A stretch of 64,000 nucleotides of DNA, taken from positions 372,001 through 436,000 of the forward strand of contig CAJZBQ010000044.1 of NCBI GenBank assembly GCA_914767885.1, written 5' to 3'. A program made the translations under genes and the position numbers. The notes below the pieces were generated by a model. It saw nothing but the letters and a program-made list of their open reading frames with translations, was not told the DNA's origin and made no database searches. Each line of letters opens with the position of its first letter. Position 1 is the first letter of the stretch. Source of the stretch: Blepharisma stoltei. Taxonomy: Eukaryota; Ciliophora; Heterotrichea; Heterotrichida; Blepharismidae. Below are positions 48,301 to 62,129 of this stretch, piece after piece.

Positions 48301-48698
48301 TTGCTGAAACTCGGCCAGAAAGTTTATTTTTTTAGGATTTTTGTGTGGACAACCTTCTTTAGCTCAGGCAGTAGCCCCAGAAGTCCATAGTCCACATACT
48401 CAAACTTGAAACGCAAGGTAAGTCAAAGAGTTGGCTCAATATAAAGAGCGAAGACTTCGGATGTCTCATGATGTCAGAGACAGAATTAGGAGCAAGGTGG
48501 TATCAATTCTTTTCGAACTGGGGGAGTAATCTCAGCCGGACAGCATCTCAAAGCGGATGAACCTTAGAAGGGGTACTTGGTGACTGCGCTGCCAAAAGCA
48601 GAAACCAACCTGCAATTAAGTTTAAGTAAATTTAAGTTGGCCAAAGCATTCATCACGATTATTTGGAATCTCTCAAGACATCTTCATTTTTCTATTAG
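45344..48698 (+). CDS. PIWI-subfamily Argonaute, split by three insertions
   Basis: Exons 45344-45980, 46066-47007, 47288-47990 and 48647-48698 total 2334 nt, 777 aa. Order: N domain; PAZ (VMTNYGNLKTYRIEGFDF, FLIPELCKLTGIPERMKKN); MID (NWVVLSTQNDSNMRNELIKS); PIWI with MIIGIDVFHD, IIYRDGVGD and MMAHKLAYIVGQSI, so the Asp-Asp-His catalytic set is present. In ciliates PIWI proteins carry small RNAs that guide DNA elimination; this paralogue's stage is unknown. Joins: QLSLKNWEIWKQ (short IES; the left TA could be six bases earlier), AAKTGSDLWGVTP, and IVGQSIHHDYLESLK ending SSFFY. Confidence 0.92.
45981..46065. other. TA-bounded IES, 85 bp, in PIWI
   Basis: TA at 45981-45982 and 46066-46067. Removal bypasses UAA at 45986 and joins the N domain to the PAZ domain with family-like spacing. 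A left TA at 45975 is equally in frame (91 bp). An alternative reading with a 15-nt GT-AG intron at the left edge leads to the wrong frame for PAZ. Confidence 0.72.
47008..47287 (-). mobile_element. Retroposon-like insertion, family C copy 3, with a mini-MITE
   Basis: AAAGACAGGAT is at 46997-47007 and 47277-47287. On the minus strand the insert reads TAAGTAAATAAATGGTATTC, then the AGAGAAAATTAGC/GCTAATTT hairpin and CGGTTTAACTTTAGAG, matching family C. At its far end is a 48-bp relic of the C-rich MITE (47044-47091) consisting almost only of the two termini. Repeat excision gives AAKTGSDLW; TA excision would be in frame with four extra residues. Confidence 0.83.
47044..47091. mobile_element. 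C-rich-end MITE relic, copy 7
   Basis: TAGTCCCCTCCAGGGTGAAC followed directly by the opposite terminus (TTTCGCTTATGGAGGGGGAG, then TA). Only the two termini remain, forming a hairpin of about 48 bp. It lies inside the family C insertion in the PIWI gene. Confidence 0.65.
47991..48646. mobile_element. Retroposon-like insertion in the PIWI 3' end, repeat without TA
   Basis: GTTGGCCAAAG is at 47980-47990 and 48636-48646. The 656-bp insert includes a segment (CGGCCAGAAAGTTTATTTTT; GACAACCTT) that resembles the insertion at 11690. Removal at the repeat restores VGQSIHHDYLES and a normal PIWI C-terminus. Every TA just upstream of the right repeat copy leads into UAA, so TA-to-TA excision near these boundaries cannot give that product. 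Confidence 0.85.
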
Positions 48699-48784
48699 GC
48701 TAAATAACTTTTATTTATAAACTCTGGCTTTTCATTAAATAATAAAAATAAATACAAGTAAAGTTTTTAAACAAATATTATTCT

Positions 48785-49149
48785 TACTCCCCCTCCCTCC
48801 GTGAGTGAACAAAACCATTAGAAAAATCCCTATTTTTTGCCCAAAAACCCACCCTCCGCGATGAAAAAAAAAATTTCAATAGAAAAAATTTTTTAAGGAA
48901 AAAATTTTGATATCTAAGTGATAACTATTATCATGAAATCTTAAGCTAATTCTGTTTAATTTTAATAAATTGCGTTTTTAAAACATAAATTTTACAAATT
49001 AAATTAATATTTGTCTTCCAATTTTTGATAAGTGGGATTTTTTTGAAAAAAAATTTATATAAAATTTAAATATAAATTTTTTAAAAAAAAAATTAACCCT
49101 CCTACATGAGTGAACAAAATTTTTTGTTCAATCACGGAAGGGGGGGAGT
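48785..49149. mobile_element. C-rich-end MITE, copy 8 (intergenic)
   Basis: TTACTCCCCCTCCCTCCGTG at the left and TCACGGAAGGGGGGGAGTTA at the right, 365 bp, with a hairpin at the right end. It lies between the PIWI stop (48698) and the CDC50 start (49337). The flanking parts of that gap are AT-rich with no gene seen. Confidence 0.92.
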
Positions 49150-49336
49150 TAGATAAAAATCTTAATAATAGCAGATATATAAATCTACCTTATTTTCTTA
49201 AGCTAACTTGATGCTTCACAAGAAGAATTATTAATAAGAAAGATGCCCATTTAACTATGCTTAAAGCAGTTCCAAAATCTCTATAGAAGACACGTAGCAA
49301 ATTCAATAACTTTTAAAAATTTGCAATAAATTATAA

Positions 49337-50290
49337 ATGGAAGAAGAGGAAAAGAAAAATAAACCTTCAGACTCTGATTTTAAACAGCAGCGAATAAAAG
49401 CATGAAAATTAACTCCATCAAACACTTCATTGGGAATTATTTATATTGCTATGGGAGTATTCTTTGTAACCTTTGGAGCAGTTTATTTGTATGAATCTAG
49501 CGAAGTAATAGAAGTTGCCAAACGCTATGATAATCTCGATGAATGCAAAGCTGACTGAAAAAACCCAAAAACTTGCATTATAGAAATGGATATTTCAGAG
49601 CACATGGAATCTCCTATCTTTATCTATTACGAAATCAATAACATGTATCAAAATCACCGAAAATACAATAAATGCCGCGATATAAATCAGCTTATGGGAG
49701 AAGACCAATCGAAAAGCGAGATTTCTTCATATTGTGAGCCGGTTGTAACAATGAAAGATCTAGGGCTTATCACAAATTTGTCTGAAGAAGTTGAAATTGC
49801 AAACCCATGTGGGCTAGTAGCAAAGTCATATTTTAACGATACTTTTTTGCTGATGCCACCTGCAGACAGTCCTAAAGATATTATTGAGGTAAAACATGAT
49901 GATATTTCATGGTGGGTGGACAGACATGAAAAATTCAAGAGAAATGAGCACTGGGAAACTGTTCAGTGGACTGATGTAGAAAATGGTAATTAACATGTAG
50001 AACATTTTATCAATTGAATGAGCACGGCTGGATTGCCAACTTTTAGGAAACTCTGGGGGAGAATTGAACATGATTTAGATAGTGGGAAATACCGAATGCA
50101 GATTACTAATAATTATGATATCAGTTCTTTTAGCGGAGAAAAAGGTATCATAATTACTACTCATTCAATTTTTGGAGGGAAGTTGAACTTTTTAGGGATA
50201 GTTTACATTGTGGTGGGAGGACTCTCTTTTGTTGGAGCAATAGTTATATTTGTGACTAATCATTATATAGCAAAACTACAAAGTAGATAA
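49337..50290 (+). CDS. CDC50: CDC50/LEM3 family, P4-ATPase (flippase) beta subunit
   Basis: Exons 49337-49985 and 50001-50290 total 939 nt, 312 aa. Topology is the family one: an N-terminal helix (LGIIYIAMGVFFVTFGAVYL), a large Cys-containing lumenal domain, and a C-terminal helix (FLGIVYIVVGGLSFVGAIVI). Family motifs: YYEINNMYQNHRKYNKCRD, NPCGLVAKSYFND and NEHFINWMSTAGLPTFRKLW. It escorts a P4-ATPase from the ER and is needed for lipid flipping. One 15-nt intron falls before EHFINWM; UGA codes Trp in KAWKLTPS and NWM. Confidence 0.94.
49986..50000 (+). other. 15-nt intron
   Basis: GTAATTAACATGTAG; it holds an in-frame UAA. Removal gives AAT GAA CAT TTT ATC, the conserved NEHFI. Confidence 0.92.
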
Positions 50291-50996
50291 TGAGTAACAA
50301 TATCAGTAAAATTTATCAAAATAATTAATCTAAGCATGACTCCTTGATTTAAATCGAGAGACCAAAGGAAAATACTATGCTCAATCCTACAGACTTAATT
50401 TGAAAATATGAGTTATGAAAGCTGATGTAGAGCTTTATATATAGAAATATTAATATTAAACTAATAGAATGAAAGAGTAAATTTATATTCCATAATCTTG
50501 TCTAACAAATTTTAAATCTATAAGCTTAGTCAAATAAAGTCGATAAGCTTTTCACTTTAAAGAGATAAAATATCTATAATTGTTATGTTCATCCCTAATT
50601 TAAATAGCACAGTGTTTCTTCGATATAATATGAAAATTATGAACTATTAAAATTATTAAACATTCATATAAACAATAAACAACATATAAAAATTACAAAA
50701 TTGTTTATATTAGGTCATCGCCATTTAAAGATGTTAAATCTATCTTGTTGCCAAAATTTAGAACTTCAACCATTTACTAATATTTTATTTAGTATATTTT
50801 AAGACCTGCATAGCATATTTCTATATCTAGCTATTATCAATATAGATAAAAATCATTTTAATATCATAAAGATTATCGTCTCATACACCTCAAAAAACAA
50901 AAAAATCTATTTCTTTTTATTATACCAACAGATTTTAAGAATTCAGGGTCTAGCAATCTAAGATTTCAAGATTCTTGTATATGGTGAATAATTTAA
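50291..50996. other. AT-rich intergenic stretch, 706 bp
   Basis: No frame longer than a few dozen codons with coding-like composition on either strand, no C-rich termini, no long inverted repeats. It presumably contains the promoter of the secreted-protein gene. Confidence 0.5.
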
Positions 50997-51656
50997 ATGT
51001 GGAAATATTTGCTAGTCCTTGGTCTCTCTTTTGCAGCAGACCCCATCGCTCCTCACTGACCAAACACTTTTACCCAAACTTTTAACGAGACTTTTTGGAG
51101 CCCAAGCTATGGTAAGCAAGTCACAAATGGCACTTATTACTATGATTGAACAACACAAAACACCAGAGTAGATCGAGCTAATGGAAGATTTGACCCAATG
51201 TGCGGTTTAAATGGCTTCAAAATTCTTGTAAATTCTCCATGCACACTTTATACAGTTGGAGGGAACAGATATATTTATTATCCAGATGATCCTTATTGTT
51301 GCTGGTGCTGCAGTGATCAAACGCATTGTGGATCATTATATCCTACTTGGATGGACAATGGTACTTTTCTAGGGACAACAACTAAAAATGGTGTGCCAGC
51401 TTATTGGTGGAATAAAGAAGGAAGCCAGCCAAATTATTATTATGAAACTGCGGCTACTGATCCGAGCAAAAGAGTCATGCTAGGGATTTTTGAAGTTCCA
51501 AGTGATGAAAAAAATTTCAATAGTAATATAGTTTATAGTGTTCCTAATGGCATTTTTAACCTTCCAAGTATTTGCGTTCCAAGTAACGTTTGCCCTGAAG
51601 CCTCAATTTGTACTCAGTTAAGGGAAGCTGGCAATAAAACAACCTCTGACCATTAG
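50997..51656 (+). CDS. Secreted cysteine-rich protein, 219 aa
   Basis: ATG 50997; 660 nt. MWKYLLVLGLSFAADP is a signal peptide. The mature part has about a dozen cysteines, several aromatic clusters (YPDDPYCCWCCSD, VPAYWWNKEG) and NGT, NET and NKT glycosylation sequons. The pattern of a Cys-rich, Tyr/Trp-rich lumenal domain resembles ependymin-like secreted proteins loosely, but I would not assign it. UGA encodes Trp at HWPNTF and DWTTQN. It has no membrane anchor. Confidence 0.72.
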
Positions 51657-51729
51657 TTTAATCATTTTATTGATTATCATTATTTCTTAATAACCCTTTT
51701 AAATCAATTTGCTGAAATCAGTCCAAACT

Positions 51730-52266
51730 CTAATTGTTGACTTCCGATGTTAAATTTCTCCTTATCTCATCAATTTCTTCTCTAAGTTTCTTATTTTCCT
51801 CTTCAAGACTCCTGTTTTTCAGCTCCAGCAATCTGTTTTCATTAATTTGCATTGACAATTTTTCCTTCACCAGCGAAATTTTCAAGTTTGACTCTTCCAA
51901 CTTATCCATGGCTTCATAAAAATCTTTATCTACCGAATTGATTTCATTGACATGATTGATGTCTTCTATCTCATTTTCTTTAATTGCTAAGCTATAAGAC
52001 CTTCTTTCTATCTCAACACAAGCTAAAAGTTCATTTATTTGGCTTAATAAGCCTGAAAAAAATTGGTCTTTTGAGAGATGGTGTTTGTCTACATAGGATT
52101 GTGCGCAATATTTTATTTCTAGGACTTTATCATATAAGGTTTGAACTCCAAACCAGGTGAAACCAAGCTGATTTTCTGTTGTGCATTTTAGGGTATTAAG
52201 CTCTTTAGTAATTTTTGTGATTTCTTCAGCAATTTGATCATGCTGCAGCTGAGATTCTGAACTCAT
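51730..52266 (-). CDS. Coiled-coil protein, 178 aa
   Basis: ATG 52266 (MSSESQLQHDQIAEEI). Long heptad helices occupy residues 5-35 and 95-175 (LSMQINENRLLELKNRSLEE, EENKKLREEIDEIRRNL), separated by a Trp/Tyr-containing middle part. No domain recognised. The gene is convergent with the secreted-protein gene, 73 bp apart. Confidence 0.7.
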   Translation of the reverse strand: MSSESQLQHDQIAEEITKITKELNTLKCTTENQLGFTWFGVQTLYDKVLEIKYCAQSYVDKHHLSKDQFFSGLLSQINELLACVEIERRSYSLAIKENEIEDINHVNEINSVDKDFYEAMDKLEESNLKISLVKEKLSMQINENRLLELKNRSLEEENKKLREEIDEIRRNLTSEVNN

Positions 52267-52329
52267 ATTTCTCAAATTAAATGATTTGATAAGTAGATTA
52301 GCTTAGGTTAGATTAGAATTAAATTTTAG

Positions 52330-52547
52330 CGGGTCTTCAGAGATTATTTCAGCCCCCTCACCTACCATGGATAGCTTCTCGTTGGGGCTAAGCATTTCCC
52401 ACACCTTCTTAAGGCGTCTTTCGGGAAGATCAACCTGTTCGCCTTTTGAGTCCCAAGAAAGACTTCCTCAACCTTCAAGAGAGCTCTGAGTATGGGCAGG
52501 TAAAGAATTAGTAAGAATAGCTTACTTCCCTTATTAAGAAATTTTAG
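52330..52547. mobile_element. Probable retroposon-like insertion (intergenic)
   Basis: AAATTTTAG is at 52321-52329 and 52539-52547. The 218 bp between are markedly richer in G and C (CAGCCCCCTCACCTACCATG) than the flanks and hold no ORF. The class is inferred from the composition and the 9-bp repeat. Confidence 0.5.
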
Positions 52548-52681
52548 AAGAAATAATCAATTAATATTCAGCAATATTAATAAGATTCCGTATAATGAAA
52601 AATATTGAGTTTTTCTTGCTCTTTCCCGCTGACTAAGCGAGCAAAAGTTAATTGCTCGCTAATGTAAGGAGATTTAAAGAA

Positions 52682-53713
52682 ATGTCTAAAATCACAGCGA
52701 CTGCTCCAACCAAAGTTATCCTCACAGGTGAGCATGCTGTTGTTTATGGCAAACAAGCTATTGGAGCAGCTTTAAACCTTCCTACAACAGTATCCTTAAC
52801 CATTCACAGCAATTCTAGCAATCCAGGAATTTGTCTTGAAATGAAAGAACAATTTTTTTATATTGTAATTTCTATATAGTCATGGGAAGAAGCAGCAGAA
52901 CGCAGAGGAGAAATCTCAACCAAAGGCATTTTATCTCTTTTAACCTTAAAAGTTTACCCAGAAAACCCAACCGATTTATTCGAATACAAAATTGACATCT
53001 CTTTACCATTAGGCTGCGGGCTAGGAACCAGTGCTTCATTATGTGTCGCTGTGTCTGGAGTTTTACTTGTAAATAACAATTAGAAAAGCAAAAATCCAGA
53101 TGCAACTCCTGAACAAATAAATAACTTGGCTTTTGAAGGGGAAAATTGTATTCATGGGAAAGCGTCAGGAATTGATAATACAATTGTGACTTATGGAGGA
53201 ATATTAAGCTTCAAAGACGGGCAGATCACACCAGTAGAATTTGATGATTCTAAAGCTAAAATTCTATTAGTCTCATCAGGAGTACCTAAAAATACTGGGA
53301 AAATGGTCAAAGGGGTCGCTAATCAGCTTGCTATGTACCCTGGAGTAATATTAAATTAGTTAACTGAAGGGATTTTCCATAGTATTGACTGCTTATCAAA
53401 AAATTTGGTAACAGCTCTTGAAGCGCAACAATATGACCATGTAAAAGAACTATTGAAAATTAATCATGGACTGTTGTGGAGCTTAGGAGTTAGTTCAGAA
53501 TTATTAAATGATATTGTAAAGTAAAAAAAATTTAGCACAGGGCTCAAATATGGAATTAAAGGAAAGCTGACAGGAGCTGGCGGAGGAGGATTTTGCTTAT
53601 TCTTTGTTACTGATGAAGATACTGCAGGGTTCTTGCAGGAATGTGCAAGTCATGGTTGGAACGTTATTGAAGCATCTTTAACCCATTATGGTATTAAGTT
53701 TGAGCTTAGTTAA
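52682..53713 (+). CDS. MVK: Mevalonate kinase with four 15-nt introns
   Basis: Exons 52682-52864, 52880-53068, 53084-53344, 53360-53520 and 53536-53713 total 972 nt, 323 aa. It phosphorylates mevalonate with ATP in the isoprenoid pathway. GHMP-kinase motifs: APTKVILTGEHAVVYGKQAI, PLGCGLGTSASLCVA (ATP loop), GKASGIDNTIVTYGG (catalytic Asp) and KLTGAGGGGFCLFF. At 323 aa it is shorter than animal enzymes and close to archaeal ones. Each intron carries the only in-frame stop in its region. No IES is present. A 25-bp hairpin (GCGAGCAA/TTGCTCGC) lies just upstream at 52637-52661. Confidence 0.95.
52865..52879 (+). other. 15-nt intron (MVK 1)
   Basis: GTAATTTCTATATAG; removal gives TTT TAT ATT TCA TGG GAA. 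Confidence 0.93.
53069..53083 (+). other. 15-nt intron (MVK 2)
   Basis: GTAAATAACAATTAG; removal gives TTA CTT AAA AGC AAA. Confidence 0.93.
53345..53359 (+). other. 15-nt intron (MVK 3)
   Basis: GTAATATTAAATTAG; removal gives CCT GGA TTA ACT GAA. Confidence 0.93.
53521..53535 (+). other. 15-nt intron (MVK 4)
   Basis: GTAAAAAAAATTTAG; removal gives GTA AAC ACA GGG CTC. Confidence 0.93.
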
Positions 53714-54092
53714 ACTAATATTTCTTTTAGAAGTAATAAAAACTTTAAATACTATATTAATTGCTTGCAGAAAATTATTTATAAAGAATATATGTTATAA
53801 AATGAATTTTACTTAGCCTGATGCTAATTATTTAAAAAAACTCTTAAAAAATTAATTTTAAATTAAAAATTTAAAAAACATTTGAGAAAAATTTTTATAG
53901 TGGTGAAGGGGTCAAGTTTTCGAGCTCTAATTTCAGAATTGAAAATTCAGCTTAGAGATCTAATTTGGAAAATAATTCTGCTTAGAATTTCAATTATTTA
54001 ATTTAAGTAAAATAATATTTTGAATGTAAACATAGCTTATTGAATTTCTGCATAGTCTTTGGCTTCTTTTTTGAAATATATATTTTAAATAA
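53714..54092. other. AT-rich intergenic stretch, 379 bp
   Basis: Strongly AT-rich; a partly repeated TTCAGCTTAGA / TCTGCTTAGAA motif near 53950 and 53985 is the only structure I see. Confidence 0.45.
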
Positions 54093-57549
<3,457 letters not shown>

Positions 57550-57564
57550 TTATAAATAAATTCA

Positions 57565-60500
57565 TTAAAAGATTAAGCAGGCGCAGGACCCTCGCTTCGC
57601 AACTGGAACCTGGTTACTAGCTTTTTTCTCTCTTTCTTCGAGTTCTCTTAGCCTGATTGCATATTCTTGTTCTCTTTTAATATTTTCTGCTTTAAGCTTT
57701 TGGATTTGGAGCTCTTTTTGCTCAAGGGCAGTTTTAAGTGCTTCAGGATTTTCACTAGGAACTATAGTTTTGCTATTATTATAAATTTCAGAGTATCCTG
57801 GATGATCATTTTCTAGTATTTCTGGCTCTTCTTCAAACTCTTTGATTCTTGCTGATTTCACAGGGTTTGATGCCTGCCCATATTTTTCTCTCAATTTGTT
57901 GAGCTCTCTTTGTTTGGTTTCTTCAGTAATATCCCCATACACACTAATAGCAAGTGCATGGTGTAAAAAATCGTCAGCTACCTCAGGAGTGATTTCTATA
58001 TTATGGTCTCTTATATAGTTAAACTTCGGGTTTACAGTTGTCTGCATGCATTTTTGAGTCATATATTCTTCTTCAGAAACAACAGCAAACTTGTATTTAC
58101 AATAGCAATTCGTGCTGAAATTCTCAGGAATATCTGTAGCTTCTCCAATAGCTACCTTTAAATTCAGGTTCTTGCCTAAAATTTCTTTTAAATTGTCAAA
58201 TTCTTCCATTACAATTCCATCAATCTTTGGAGTAATAGCGACTTTTAGCATTCCTTTTTTACTCCCTCTGTCGTCAATGATGGGTACCTTATCCTCATCG
58301 ACTGTTATTAGATAATAAATACTATCGAGGTAAATATAAGAATTTCCTATAAGCTTATATAGCTTTTCCCTTTAATTGTCTTATATAAAATAATTTTATA
58401 TTTTAGCCAAAATATTGATGGACCATTTAAGATAAGCGTCAATAGGTATCCCCTAAAGAGTCTACTTTGTCAAAGAATGGGTCATAGCCAATATCCACAT
58501 CATTTATATCCCCTCCGTATTCTAGCTGATTCGAAATTTCTTGCATGTCAATCAGCCTTGCTTCAAGCTTGTCTAGTGGCCAATGAATTTGGAAATCATC
58601 AGAGATGTCAGGAATAAGGACTTTTACACGAACTTGTGTTTGCTGCATGCCAGTCCCTGGCCTACCACTATTTAAAGAGTTATCTCTATATAGTTCAGGC
58701 TGAAAAATTGTGCTTTTACCTAGCAAAACAGCACGCTCATTGGCTTCATTGATTTGGGTAATAGCTTGTGTTAGCACTTTTTTCAGCCTTTCCATTGCCA
58801 ATCTATTTTCCTCATGCTGTTTTAGCATGATTTCCTTTTTCCTCATTTCCTCTTCCATTGCTCTTTGTTTTGCTTTTAATTCCTGCTCTTTTTCAAACAA
58901 AGCTTTCTGTGTAGCAGCATCTTCATTTTTCTTCCCTTTCAGCATTTTTTCAAGCTGAGCTTTTTCATCTTCCATTTTTTTTCTTGCTTCTTCCCACTCA
59001 GCTTCTAATTTTCTCCTCATTTCTTCTTCTTTTGCCTTCATTTCTTCATTATTTGCACCAATCAGCCCATTAACTTGATCTTGGCTGGCTTCATTTACAG
59101 CTTTTTCTCAGTCAAAAGGAGCTCCTCCAAGTTCATCAGGATCTATGAATAGAAAATAATTGTGGTTCCCAAAGCGAATTCTGTCATGATGCTGCAAGGT
59201 GATTTCTTGTGTAAGGACTTTTCCGTTTACAAGAGTCTTTAGTGAAGGATCTGTGGATGGTTTTAGCTTTATTTCATCATTATATGTGACTGTACAATGG
59301 TTAATGCCGATTCCTAGCCCTTCAATTGTTATATTAGGAGGACTTTGTGGATTTTTTTTGCCTATCACATTTGTCCCTTTTTTAAAAGCGTGCTTAATAT
59401 AGCCAGAAAGTAAAGGATCTTCATTTAAATTTGAGAGATGTGGGGTTGTTATTTTTTCTTCTATAAATGCGGCTCTATGCACTACTTCCTGAGTTCGCTG
59501 TTCACGCGTTTTTTCAGCATCTTCTTTAGCTTTTCGTAGTTCTTCTATTTGCCGCTCATATTCTTCTCTCATTTGGTCACTCATTCCTCCTCCAGCACCT
59601 CCACCTCCACCTCCTCCTCTGCCTTCCACTAGCGCTTTTAGCCTTTCGTTTTCCTCTTTAAGCTCTCTTATAAGTTTTTCTTGTGGAGTTTCATTAACTA
59701 CAGCTTGGTTTTTGATCGATTTGACAGCGTCTGCATATCTGAGAGTGCTGATGGTTTCATCATAGTTAAATGTAGCAGGGGAAATAGCAGCAATCATAGT
59801 AGTCATACTATTTCCTCCCAAGGCATTTTGCAAAATTCTGGTTACTCCCCCCCCCCTCCGTGAGCGAACAAAACCATTAGAAAATCGCCATTTTTTGACC
59901 CAAAAACCCACCCTCCGTGAGTGAACAAAAATTTTTTTAATAGAAAAAAATTTTAATGGAAAAAAATTTTGATATATAAGTGATAATTAGTATAATGAAA
60001 TCTAGAGCTAATTCTGTTTAATTTTAAACAAATTGCGTTTTTAAAACATAAATTTTGCAAATTAAATTAATATTTGCTTCCCAATTTTTGCAAATTAGGA
60101 TTTTTTTAAATTTCGAAAAAAAAATATTTTTTATAAAATTTATATATAAATTTTTTTTTAAAAAAAAAAATTAACCCCCCTCCGTGAGTGAACAAAATTT
60201 TTTTGTTCGCTCACGGAGGGGGGGGGGAGTTAGTTTACTTTCTCTATATGGGATAACTTCACCTTTTGCAAGCTGTCCTGATGATCGTTTGGCGAGAGCT
60301 GTTATTACTTTTCCTAAAGAAGACAAAGACTTGTTGATATTGCTGCCTTCTTGGAGCCTGTCCCCAGTTGCGCCAGTTTTTGCAGCTCTTTCAGAGCCTG
60401 CAAGATCGACTAAGTTTATATTGCTTTGCTTTCTATTAAGTGGCTTTCCCGTTGCTTCATCATATCTTTATATCTTTGAATAAGCCATTATAGCAAACAC

Positions 60501-61860
60501 CTCTTCACTAATTTTCCGCTTTAATCTATCAAAATAAATAAATAAAAATTCTTTCATTACAAGATTTCGCATAAAAAATCTGGGTAAAAGAGATTGTCAA
60601 AACTGTATGTGCTCGCGAACTAGTAGCATTCATTTGAGTAGCTGCTACCGTTCTGCTTTTATTCCCTCTATCAAGAACAGCCGAAATTTCTTCATAAGAT
60701 GAACAAGGCTGCTCAATCAGTCCTTCTACAAAGACACCTTTTTTAGGATCTTCTCTGATTTTCAAGCCTCCTTTTACTCTGTTTTGTGGAGGCTGAAGTA
60801 AATCTTGTACCTGCTCATTATAAATTTCTAACATGCTTGCAGCAGGATTAGGATTATTAAAGTCAGGCGCTAGCCATATTGGTGACGCAATCACTAAAGA
60901 CCTCCCGTAAGGGGGTTCTACCGCTTTTTGACTCCAGCCCAGAGGTTCTATCCCTCTTACGAGTGCCCTTTCGGTGCCTTCTGTCTCCTCCTTGCTTTGA
61001 GGCTTCAGTCTTGAGTGGGCGGCTTATCGATTTCTGCGGCCCTGCTACGGACGATAGGAGTAGCTTGATTCCAAAAGACCAACTCCTTGGAGTCTTTCAG
61101 GTGTCGAAGTGCCTTTCTTCGTCAGCTACAGGAAAAAGACTGTTTCCCTGTGGTTTGGGCCGAACCCCCAGTTTCTCAGTAGAGGAATGCCTATGGATCC
61201 TCGGATCCAAAGGACGTTGCTGAGCACCTCCATTTCCAACCACAGGAAAGCAGCCAAAACCTACCAGGATACATAATTATTGAGCTTGCGTCTGATTCTC
61301 GGCTCGGAGTCCGTCCCAGTTCGCCGTGGCCATAAGATCTGGACTGCTGCACCAAGATGGTAGGTTGACACGTGTCACAATTTTAATGTATATAGCATGC
61401 TTGCAGAAACTTTGCATTCTATAAAAGGAGAAGCCCTCTGAGAGATCCTAATGAAGACTTCTTCACAGGCAATTGGGATAATCCCTTTATTGCTTCCATA
61501 CCCGACCATGGAATAGGATTTCCCAGACCCTGTTTGTCCATAGGCAAATAAGCAGCAATGATACCCTTGCCATGCGTTATCTAATACACCAACACCAATA
61601 TCATTGAAAACTGTTTGTTGGTCTGCATATTGAGAGGAAGGAGAAGCCTTTGTCAAGATACCAGTTGTAGGATCTTCGTTAAAGCCATCATGGGACCAAT
61701 ATGAATAGTCATAGTGAAATTCTTTTATTGTCCCATTTTCTTTATTTCTTACTTTTGTCGTATTTCCTCGCATCTCAACGCAGAGTTCTGCACCTTCTTC
61801 TTTTTCACGGCTGTTAAATGGACGCACACGAACTGCGACTTTAACCGAACAGTCTCCCAT
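57565..61860 (-). CDS. Kinesin-3 (KIF1/Unc104 type) with FHA domain and C-terminal CaaX motif, five insertions
   Basis: ATG 61860; exons 61860-61407, 60842-60574, 60464-60231, 59842-58445 and 58359-57565 total 3150 nt, 1049 aa. The N-terminal motor has [27 protein letters not shown] (P-loop), [10 protein letters not shown] (switch I) and [11 protein letters not shown] (switch II). Then come a neck and coiled coil, a GGGGGG linker, an FHA domain ([16 protein letters not shown]), long coiled coils, the KIF1-type domain ([11 protein letters not shown]) and a last coiled coil. The end is [14 protein letters not shown] is a CaaX box, Phe last favouring geranylgeranylation. Kinesin-3 moves vesicles to microtubule plus ends, usually bound through a PH domain; here a lipid anchor may replace it. 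Confidence 0.92.
58360..58444. other. TA-bounded IES, 85 bp, in kinesin
   Basis: TA at 58358-58359 and 58443-58444. On the coding strand removal joins GGG GAT ACC TAT to AAG CTT ATA, converting two apparent genes (58427-59908 and 57565-58251) into one KIF1-like tail ([16 protein letters not shown]). Confidence 0.88.
59843..60230. mobile_element. C-rich-end MITE, copy 9 (in the kinesin motor)
   Basis: TTACTCCCCCCCCCCTCCGT at the left, CGGAGGGGGGGGGGAGTTA at the right, 388 bp. It is nearly identical in layout and sequence to copy 6 in the foldback element, so both are recent. On the coding strand removal gives AAA CTA ACC AGA ATT ([12 protein letters not shown]), the canonical switch-adjacent motif. 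Confidence 0.95.
60465..60573. other. TA-bounded IES, 109 bp, in kinesin
   Basis: TA at 60463-60464 and 60572-60573. AT-rich with no inverted repeats. Coding-strand removal gives CAG ATT TTT TAT GAT GAA GCA, i.e. [14 protein letters not shown], in the loop before switch II. Confidence 0.88.
60843..61406 (-). mobile_element. Retroposon-like insertion, family A copy 2
   Basis: CATGCTTGCAG is at 60832-60842 and 61396-61406. It matches the nested element at 27784 along its length. On the minus strand it starts with ACATTAAAATTGTGACACGT. A TA lies one base before each repeat copy, so TA excision would also restore the frame. The join gives [12 protein letters not shown], the family-conserved motor motif. 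Confidence 0.9.
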
Positions 61861-62129
61861 ATTTTAATTATTGCTTATTTCTATGCAATTATAGAGAATT
61901 GTGATAGGAGCTTTGCTTTATTATTTTAAAATTTATCGCAAACTACTTAAAAAAGCAATTTTATTGTGATATAAGAAGAAAAAATAAACTTGTAACTTAT
62001 TGAAAAATATGAATTTTATATATGATTTAATAAATCAGATTATTGTGTAAAAATCTTCAAGAATTGATAATGGGATTTTGATTATCAGTTTAGATTTATC
62101 CAGTGTTTTATAAAATCTACCATTTATAT

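Noticed and set aside
52637..52661. Hairpin upstream of mevalonate kinase as an IES
   Set aside because: Although GCGAGCAA/TTGCTCGC resembles MITE-end letters, it lacks the C-rich termini and interrupts no frame.
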